NCBI GenBank assembly: GCA_027485815.1 | Contig: JAIXQE010000020.1 | Location: 1-37,098 of the forward strand | Direction of reading: 5' to 3' | Origin: Opitutaceae bacterium | GTDB lineage: Bacteria; Verrucomicrobiota; Verrucomicrobiia; Opitutales; Opitutaceae | Length of the DNA stretch: 37,098 nt | Shown: positions 31,924 to 37,098 of the stretch, piece by piece | How the letters are laid out: every line of letters starts with the position of its first letter | Numbering within the stretch: the first letter of the stretch is position 1 | Translations under genes and position numbers: made by a program | Notes under the pieces: model-generated | Database searches by the model: none | Told to the model about the DNA's origin: nothing | What the model saw: only the letters and a program-made list of their open reading frames with translations

Positions 31924-32739
31924 GTGCCCGCCGCCGACGCCATCCGCCTCCAGAAATTCATCGCCGACGCCGGGGTCTGCTCCCGGCGCGCGGCGGAGGC
32001 GCTGATCGCCCGCGGGGAGGTCTGGGTCAACGGCGCCGCCGCCACCCCCGGCACCCACGTCACCCCCGGCATCGACAAGGTCACGGTCTCCGGCAAGCCC
32101 GTCCGCGCCGCCGTCCAGCCGAAGCTCACCGTCGCGGTGCACAAGCCGCGCGGGCTGATCTGTTCCAACGACGACCCGCACCACGCCGACACCCTCTTCA
32201 CCCTGCTCCCGCGCGAACTGGCGCGCCACCGCTTCTTCTGCGCCGGGCGGCTCGACCTCGACAGCGAGGGGCTGGTGATCCTGACGACCGACGGCGACCT
32301 GGCCAACCGCCTGATGCACCCCTCGCAGCTGGTGGTGAAGCGCTACCACGTGGTGCTCAAGACCCCGTTTCCCGCCAGCCGGCTCAACCAGTTGATCCGC
32401 GGCGTGACGGTCGAGGGCGAACGGCTCAAGGTGGAGCGGGCGGCCCTGATCAACGCGGACGCCGGCGGCATCTCGACCGACCTCGACGTCCACCTGCACC
32501 ACGGCAAGAAGCGCGAGATCCGGCTGTTGTTCACGCAACTCGGGTTCGATGTGAAGCGCCTGCGCCGGTACCAGATCGGGGCGCTCCAGTTGAAGGGGAT
32601 CCCGCTCCGCGGCGGCAAGCTGCTCTCCCCCAAGGAGATCAAGTCCCTGTTCCAAAACCCCCGCACCCCGCGGGCCGCCTACGAGGCGGTCGCCAACCCG
32701 CCCGCCACCGGAACCTTCGCCGTCGCGCATGAAGCCTAG
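31924..32739 (+). CDS. RsuA/RluB-family rRNA pseudouridine synthase
   Basis: A 271-residue enzyme that converts a specific rRNA uridine to pseudouridine. An N-terminal S4 RNA-binding domain (RLQKFIADAGVCSRRAAEAL, then VWVNG) is followed by the catalytic domain: VHKPRGLICSNDD, the family signature GRLDLDSEGLVILTTDGDLA with the catalytic Asp at about 111, and YHVVLKTPFP. HHGKKREIRLLFTQLGFDVK and LRRYQIGALQL are characteristic of RluB/RsuA enzymes; RluB (23S rRNA) is the likeliest, but not certain. GTG 31924 is chosen because it lies a few residues before the S4 domain and 35 bases after TTGCAG; GTG 31897 is an alternative. It overlaps the next gene by 11 bases. Confidence 0.88.
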   Translation: MPAADAIRLQKFIADAGVCSRRAAEALIARGEVWVNGAAATPGTHVTPGIDKVTVSGKPVRAAVQPKLTVAVHKPRGLICSNDDPHHADTLFTLLPRELARHRFFCAGRLDLDSEGLVILTTDGDLANRLMHPSQLVVKRYHVVLKTPFPASRLNQLIRGVTVEGERLKVERAALINADAGGISTDLDVHLHHGKKREIRLLFTQLGFDVKRLRRYQIGALQLKGIPLRGGKLLSPKEIKSLFQNPRTPRAAYEAVANPPATGTFAVAHEA

Positions 32740-33535
32740 CCTGCTGGCCCTCGCCACCCTCGCCGCCTCCCTCGCCGCCTCCGCCGGCGGCGCGGGACTC
32801 CCCGCCACCACCGCCGTGCACGTCGAACCCTCCGCGCAGAGCACGGTGGCGACATACCTGAAGGCCGGCGAGGAACCGCGTCCCGCCCCGGCCGCTACCG
32901 CCCCCGCGGGCTGGATGGCCGTGGCGTTGCCCGGACCCTTCGAGGTCTACGTCGAGAACAAGGACCTCACCAAGAGCCTCGACGTCCGCCCCGGCGCCGC
33001 CCTCCGCCAGGCCCCCAAGGCCGATGCCCCCATTCTGGTGACCGCCGGCCCCGCCGAAAAGGCCACCATCACCGGCATCCGCGGCCGCTGGACCCAACTC
33101 AGCCTCGAACGTCCGCTGGTCGGCTTCATCCAGACCGGCGCTACCGCCGCCCCGGTCCCCGCCCCCTCCCGCCCGGAAACACCGGCCACCGCCACTGCCC
33201 CCGCGCCCGTGAACCCCGGCGTCTACGGTACCGCCACCGCCGGCCAGCCTGTCTCGATGGTTAACCTCGGCGACGGCGGCAGCAGCTCCCTGCCCCGGCA
33301 GTACGCCGGACGCTTCGTCTCCACCCGGCGCCCCCTCGCCCCTCGCCGCCCTTACGATTACGCCCTGCTCGATGACTCCGGGCAGCGCTTCGCCTACCTC
33401 GACGTTTCCCGCCTGCTCCAGACCGAACAGGTCGAGAAATACGTCGACCTCCCGGTGAACGTCTACGGCACCGCCCGCCCCGGCCCCGACGGCCGCGAGA
33501 TCATCCTGACCGTCGAGACCCTCCAGCTCCGCTGA
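32729..33535 (+). CDS. Secreted SH3-like domain protein
   Basis: A 268-residue exported protein. The signal peptide covers residues 1-22 ([20 protein letters not shown]). Residues about 60-135 have the pattern of a bacterial SH3-like domain ([20 protein letters not shown], then [11 protein letters not shown] and [15 protein letters not shown]). A Pro/Ala/Thr linker follows, then a C-terminal beta-rich region with [20 protein letters not shown] and [10 protein letters not shown]. Such proteins often bind cell-wall material, but a ligand is not predictable. It overlaps the pseudouridine synthase gene by 11 bases in another frame and is followed four bases later by folD, so the three probably share a transcript. 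Confidence 0.7.
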   Translation: MKPSLLALATLAASLAASAGGAGLPATTAVHVEPSAQSTVATYLKAGEEPRPAPAATAPAGWMAVALPGPFEVYVENKDLTKSLDVRPGAALRQAPKADAPILVTAGPAEKATITGIRGRWTQLSLERPLVGFIQTGATAAPVPAPSRPETPATATAPAPVNPGVYGTATAGQPVSMVNLGDGGSSSLPRQYAGRFVSTRRPLAPRRPYDYALLDDSGQRFAYLDVSRLLQTEQVEKYVDLPVNVYGTARPGPDGREIILTVETLQLR

Positions 33536-33539
33536 ACCC

Positions 33540-34427
33540 ATGGAATTGATCGACGGCAACCGCATCGCCGCCTCCCTCATCGCCGAGCTCAAGGCCCAGG
33601 TCGCCGCCCTCCCCGGCCGCCCCCCTTGCCTCGCCCTGGTCCGCGTCGGCGACGATCCCGCCTCCGTTTCCTACGTCCGCAAGAAGGAACAGACCGCCGC
33701 CGAAATCGGAGTCACCAGCCGGATTTTGCTCCCCCCCGCCACGATCAGTCAGGCCGACCTTTGCCGCCTCATCGACGACCTCAACGCCGACCCCGGCGTC
33801 GATGGGATTTTGATCCAGTCGCCGCTGCCGAAGGGGTTCGACGAGGTCGCGGTCTTCCGCCGGGTCGCCCCGGAAAAGGACGTCGACGGCTTCCACACGG
33901 TGAACCTCGGTAAGGTGGCGCAGGAGGATGATACCGGGTTCGTCGCCTGCACCCCCGCCGGAATCATGGAACTCCTCGCCCGCAGCGGGGTGGACCTCCG
34001 GGGCAAACACGTCGTGGTCCTGGGTCGCTCCCTCATCGTCGGCAAGCCCGTTGCCCTCCTCGCCCTCCAGAAGCGCGCCGGCGCCAACGGCACGGTCACG
34101 GTCTGCCATTCCGCCACGCCGGACCTCCCCGCCCTGACCCGCCTCGCCGATGTTCTCATCGCCGCCATCGGCCGCCCGGAATTCGTCACCGCCGAGATGG
34201 TGAAACCCGGAGCGGTGGTGATCGACGTCGGCATCAACCGCGTGCCCGATCCGACCCGCAAGACCGGCTACCGCCTCACCGGTGATGTCCACTTCCCGTC
34301 CGTCTCCCCCCGCTGCTCCCTCATCACCCCGGTGCCCGGCGGCGTCGGCCCGATGACCGTCGCGATGCTGATGAAGAACACGGTCAAGGCCCGCCTTCTC
34401 TCCCTCTCCCCAGCCCCGGCCCGATGA
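33540..34427 (+). CDS. folD: Methylenetetrahydrofolate dehydrogenase/cyclohydrolase
   Basis: A 295-residue bifunctional enzyme linking 5,10-methylene-THF and 10-formyl-THF in one-carbon metabolism. The catalytic Tyr and Lys are Y45 and K49 in [33 protein letters not shown] and [14 protein letters not shown] are the substrate-site blocks, [10 protein letters not shown] follows, and the NADP loop is [35 protein letters not shown] near the C-terminus is invariant in the family. Length is normal. The ATG at 33540 is four bases after the previous stop, and the stop overlaps the kinase ATG (ATGA). Confidence 0.96.
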   Translation: MELIDGNRIAASLIAELKAQVAALPGRPPCLALVRVGDDPASVSYVRKKEQTAAEIGVTSRILLPPATISQADLCRLIDDLNADPGVDGILIQSPLPKGFDEVAVFRRVAPEKDVDGFHTVNLGKVAQEDDTGFVACTPAGIMELLARSGVDLRGKHVVVLGRSLIVGKPVALLALQKRAGANGTVTVCHSATPDLPALTRLADVLIAAIGRPEFVTAEMVKPGAVVIDVGINRVPDPTRKTGYRLTGDVHFPSVSPRCSLITPVPGGVGPMTVAMLMKNTVKARLLSLSPAPAR

Positions 34428-35542
34428 GTTCCCCCCGCATCCTCGTCGTCGACGACCAGGCCATCAACGTCCAGCTGCTCCGGCTGAAGCTGGAACGCGA
34501 GGGGATGCAGGTCCTTACCGCGCCCAGCGGCCGCGAGGCGCTCGCGCAGGCCACCACCGCCCGACCGGACCTAATTCTGATGGACCTGCTGATGCCGGAC
34601 ATGGACGGGTTGACCGCCTGCCGGCAATTGAAGGCCGCCCCGGCCACCCGCGACATCCCGCTGATCTTCCTCACCGCCAGCCCCTCCAAGGAACACCGTC
34701 AGGAGGGCCGCGCGGCCGGCGCCGCCGATTACCTGGTCAAACCGATCGACCTCGACGAGACGATGGCCCGGGTCCGCCTGCACCTGCGTCTCGCCCGCTT
34801 GGAACGGGAGACCGCGGAACTCGCCCCGCGCCTCGACGAGACCCGCCGGGGCGCGCTGGTCGGGGCCGCGGCCCAGGGCGTCACCCACCACCTGAACAAC
34901 CTCCTCGGCGTTGTGCTCGGTTACGTGGAGCTCGTGCGCACGGTGAGCGAGGATCCGGAAAAGGTGCGGCGCCACATCCAGAACGTCGACGACTCGCTCC
35001 AGAAGGTGATCCAGCTCGTCCGCCAGCTCTCCACCGTCGCCGCCCGTGCCCGTCCCGGACCCACGCCGGCCACGGTGGGCTGCCTGCTCGCCGGAGCCGT
35101 GGCCCGCTTCCACGCCGACCACCGGCCCGGCGCTCCGGTCACGATCGAGACCGATTGTTCCGACCTCGCGGTGCCGACGCACCGGGAAGCCATCGAGGAC
35201 GCGCTGGCGCGGATCCTCGACAACGGCTGGGAAGCTTATCCGGCGGACGCCACCGAGCGCCCGCTGCGCCTGGAGGCGCGCCGACTCGCCCGCCCGGGCG
35301 GCGCGGACCTGATTGAGCTCCGCGTCCTCGACCGCGGCCGCGGGGTCGACCCGACCATCCAGGACCGGGTGTTCGAGCCGTTCCTCGGCACCAAGGACCA
35401 ACCGGCGTCCGGCCTCGGCCTGACCATCGCCCGCCACGCCGTGCGCGCCCTCGGCGGTGATCTCTCCGTAACCCCGCAGTCGGGCGGCGGCACCACCGCG
35501 GTGCTCACCCACCCGCTCACCTCCCGCCCCCGCCCTTCCTGA
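34424..35542 (+). CDS. Response regulator-histidine kinase hybrid (REC-HisKA-HATPase)
   Basis: A 372-residue soluble signalling protein with reversed hybrid order. A receiver domain (residues 1-125) has D10-D11, the phosphoacceptor D54 in [13 protein letters not shown], and K106 in DYLVKPID. A helical linker follows, then a HisKA-like segment with H155 in [20 protein letters not shown], where the usual acidic residue after the His is another His. The HATPase domain has the N-box ILDNGWEA, the G1 box VLDRGRGVD, and the G2 box [14 protein letters not shown]. There is no sensor or membrane segment, so input probably arrives by phosphotransfer to D54. It overlaps folD by four bases and ends four bases before proC, an odd place for a signalling gene. 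Confidence 0.88.
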   Translation: MSSPRILVVDDQAINVQLLRLKLEREGMQVLTAPSGREALAQATTARPDLILMDLLMPDMDGLTACRQLKAAPATRDIPLIFLTASPSKEHRQEGRAAGAADYLVKPIDLDETMARVRLHLRLARLERETAELAPRLDETRRGALVGAAAQGVTHHLNNLLGVVLGYVELVRTVSEDPEKVRRHIQNVDDSLQKVIQLVRQLSTVAARARPGPTPATVGCLLAGAVARFHADHRPGAPVTIETDCSDLAVPTHREAIEDALARILDNGWEAYPADATERPLRLEARRLARPGGADLIELRVLDRGRGVDPTIQDRVFEPFLGTKDQPASGLGLTIARHAVRALGGDLSVTPQSGGGTTAVLTHPLTSRPRPS

Positions 35543-35546
35543 TCGT

Positions 35547-36353
35547 ATGAGCGACATCGCGTTTCTCGGCGCCGGCCGGATGGCCTCCGCCATCGTCGAC
35601 GGCCTCCTCAGCCGGCACGTGCGGCCCCCCGCCGCCCTCCACTGCATCGACGGCGGCGACGGCACGGCCGCGCTCCTCGCCCAACGCACGGGGGTCCACG
35701 CCGCCGCGGACCTGCCCGCGCTCCTGGGGCCGGCCGACATCGTGGTGCTGGCCTGCAAACCCCAGCAGCTCGCGACCCTCGATCCCCGCCTCGCGGAGCT
35801 CACCGCCGGCCGCCTCGTGATCTCCATCCTCGCCGGGAAACGCCTCGCGCGCCTCGCCGAGGTCCTCCCCCGCGCGCGCAACCTCGTCCGCGCGATGCCC
35901 AACACCCCCGGCCAGATCGGCGCCGGGGTGACCGCCTGGTGCGCCCGCGCCCCCCTTGCTCCCGCGGACCGCGCCGCCGTCGAGGCCATCCTCGGCGCCC
36001 TCGGCACCGTGCTCGAGCTGGCGGAGGAACAGCTGGACGCCGTCACGGGCGTGAGCGGGAGCGGACCGGCCTACGTTTTCGAGTTCGCCGCCGCCCTGCG
36101 CGACGCCGGCGAGTCCGCGGGACTGCCCCGCGAGACGGCCTGGCGCCTCGCGCTCGAGACCCTGCACGGTTCCGCCAAGCTGCTCGCCACCTCCGGCACC
36201 GCCCCCGAGGCCCTGCGCGACCAGGTCACCTCCCCCAACGGCACCACCTACGCCGGCCTGCAGGTCCTCGCCGCCGGCGGCTTCCGCCCCCTGCTCGCGG
36301 CGACCGTCCAGGCCGCCACCGCCCGCTCCCGCGAACTCTCGCGCGACGCCTGA
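35547..36353 (+). CDS. proC: Pyrroline-5-carboxylate reductase
   Basis: A 268-residue enzyme for the last step of proline synthesis, reducing 1-pyrroline-5-carboxylate with NAD(P)H. The Rossmann start is IAFLGAGRMASAIVDGLL. VVLACKPQQL and RAMPNTPGQIGAGVTAW are conserved in the cofactor domain. The C-terminal dimer domain carries the family signature in GVSGSGPAYVFEFAAALRDA, followed by LRDQVTSPNGTTYAGLQVL. Length is normal. The ATG at 35547 lies four bases after the kinase stop, and hldD follows after seven bases, so all belong to one transcription unit. Confidence 0.95.
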   Translation: MSDIAFLGAGRMASAIVDGLLSRHVRPPAALHCIDGGDGTAALLAQRTGVHAAADLPALLGPADIVVLACKPQQLATLDPRLAELTAGRLVISILAGKRLARLAEVLPRARNLVRAMPNTPGQIGAGVTAWCARAPLAPADRAAVEAILGALGTVLELAEEQLDAVTGVSGSGPAYVFEFAAALRDAGESAGLPRETAWRLALETLHGSAKLLATSGTAPEALRDQVTSPNGTTYAGLQVLAAGGFRPLLAATVQAATARSRELSRDA

Positions 36354-36360
36354 TCGCCCG

Positions 36361-37098
36361 ATGAACGCTTTATCCGGACGCATCCTCGTCACCGGCGGAG
36401 CCGGCTTCATCGGCAGCGCCCTGATCTGGGCCCTCAACCAACGCGGCCACTCCGACATCGTCGTCACCGACCTCCTCGGCTCCGACGAGAAGTGGCGCAA
36501 CCTCACGCCGCTGCGCTTTGCCGACTACGTCGAGGCGGACCGCTTCCGCGCCACCGTCGCGCGCGATCCCGACGCCTTCGGCCGCTTCTCGGCCGTGTTC
36601 CACCTCGGGGCCTGCTCCGCCACGACCGAGCGCAACGCCAGCTACCTCGCGGACAATAATTTCACCGTGACCAAGGAGCTGGCGGCCTGGTCCCTCGCCC
36701 GCGGCAGCCGCTTCGTCTACGCCTCCTCCGCCGCGACCTACGGCGACGGCGCTCAGGGGATGGACGACCGCGACCCGAACCTCGCGCGGCTCCGTCCGCT
36801 GAACATGTACGGGTACTCGAAGCACCTCTTCGACCTGCATGCCCAACGCGCCGGCTGGCTGGACCGCATCGTGGGCGTGAAGTATTTCAACGTCTTCGGC
36901 CCGAACGAGGCCCACAAAGCCGACATGCGCTCGCTGGTGCACAAGGCGTGCGGCCAGATCCAGGCCACCGGCCGCGTACAGCTCTTCCAGAGCCATCATC
37001 CCGACTACCGCGACGGCGAGCAGCAGCGGGATTTCCTCTACGTGAAGGACGCGGTCGAGATGACGCTGCACTTCGCGGAACATCCCGCGGGGCAGGCC
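36361..37098 (+). CDS. hldD: ADP-L-glycero-D-manno-heptose 6-epimerase, 3' end outside window
   Basis: The frame runs from ATG 36361 to the window edge (246 codons), so the C-terminus is missing. It is an extended SDR that epimerises ADP-D-glycero-D-manno-heptose to the L form used for LPS core. The NADP loop is ILVTGGAGFIGSALIW (residues 8-23). VTDLLGSDEKWRNL, GACSATTERNASYLADNNF and the catalytic MYGYSKHLFDLHA (Tyr and Lys of YxxxK) follow, with SSAATYG before it. VKYFNVFGPNEAHKADMRSL is diagnostic of HldD. It is linked by function to the GT9 heptosyltransferase-like gene at the other edge. Confidence 0.93.
   Translation, partial: MNALSGRILVTGGAGFIGSALIWALNQRGHSDIVVTDLLGSDEKWRNLTPLRFADYVEADRFRATVARDPDAFGRFSAVFHLGACSATTERNASYLADNNFTVTKELAAWSLARGSRFVYASSAATYGDGAQGMDDRDPNLARLRPLNMYGYSKHLFDLHAQRAGWLDRIVGVKYFNVFGPNEAHKADMRSLVHKACGQIQATGRVQLFQSHHPDYRDGEQQRDFLYVKDAVEMTLHFAEHPAGQA

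Noticed and set aside
1-37098. Defence island, prophage, CRISPR array, integrase, toxin-antitoxin pair, tRNA or rRNA genes
   Set aside because: I looked for characteristic proteins, direct-repeat arrays and RNA gene sequences and saw none; composition is even across the window.

Overview
The window is a very GC-rich stretch of chromosome that most resembles the Verrucomicrobiota (PVC group), probably an Opitutaceae-like bacterium. The clearest clue is the gene at 12293-15709, which encodes a PVC-type membrane-bound-dehydrogenase-like propeller ending in a CATCH cytochrome c domain. It lies next to a DUF1080 (3-keto-disaccharide hydrolase family) gene. The cell is Gram-negative: a GT9 heptosyltransferase-family gene enters at the left edge, an ADP-heptose epimerase (hldD) leaves at the right edge, and there are two TolC-family outer-membrane proteins. 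Taxonomy is inference; no rRNA gene is present.

Layout. 1-1733: GT9 glycosyltransferase (partial) and a coupled short-chain dehydrogenase. 1730-6223 (minus): a four-gene MacAB-TolC-like exporter in the order TolC, HlyD adaptor, FtsX/MacB permease, ATPase. 6347-9284: a surface-glycan group with a DegT/FdtB-like sugar aminotransferase, a GH130-like propeller protein and an ABC-2 polysaccharide-export permease without its ATPase. 9362-12237 (minus): ArsR-methyltransferase fusion, small secreted protein, secreted subtilase. 12293-16810 (minus): the SGNH/PVC/cytochrome protein and the DUF1080 protein. 16893-25237 (plus): argS, a GYF_2 membrane protein, YihY/BrkB, a SurA/PpiD-like protein, an FmdB zinc ribbon, a second TolC and a small membrane protein. 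25253-28906: miaA (minus), a diacylglycerol-kinase-like gene with an apparent CTG start (plus), a solitary trpA (minus) and an EEP nuclease (minus). 29038-32739: rpmB, then the minus-strand fatty-acid operon fabG-acpP-fabF, then a divergent RsuA/RluB-type pseudouridine synthase. 32729-37098 (plus): secreted SH3-like protein, folD, a REC-histidine kinase hybrid, proC and hldD (partial).

Most of the content is ordinary chromosomal housekeeping. I saw no prophage, transposase, integron, CRISPR array, tRNA or rRNA, and no stretch longer than 300 bases without a gene.

The most distinctive signal is in initiation. About ten genes carry a TTGCC or TTG-type box whose first base lies 35-44 bases before the start codon, and almost no gene has a Shine-Dalgarno sequence (rpmB is the exception). 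If the boxes are -35 elements, transcripts would begin at or within a few bases of the start codon. Other points are the degenerate SGNH active site in the PVC protein, a hairpin plus U-rich tract between acpP and fabF, a four-copy 11-bp repeat between convergent genes at 27157-27201, and two perfect palindromes upstream of the second TolC gene.
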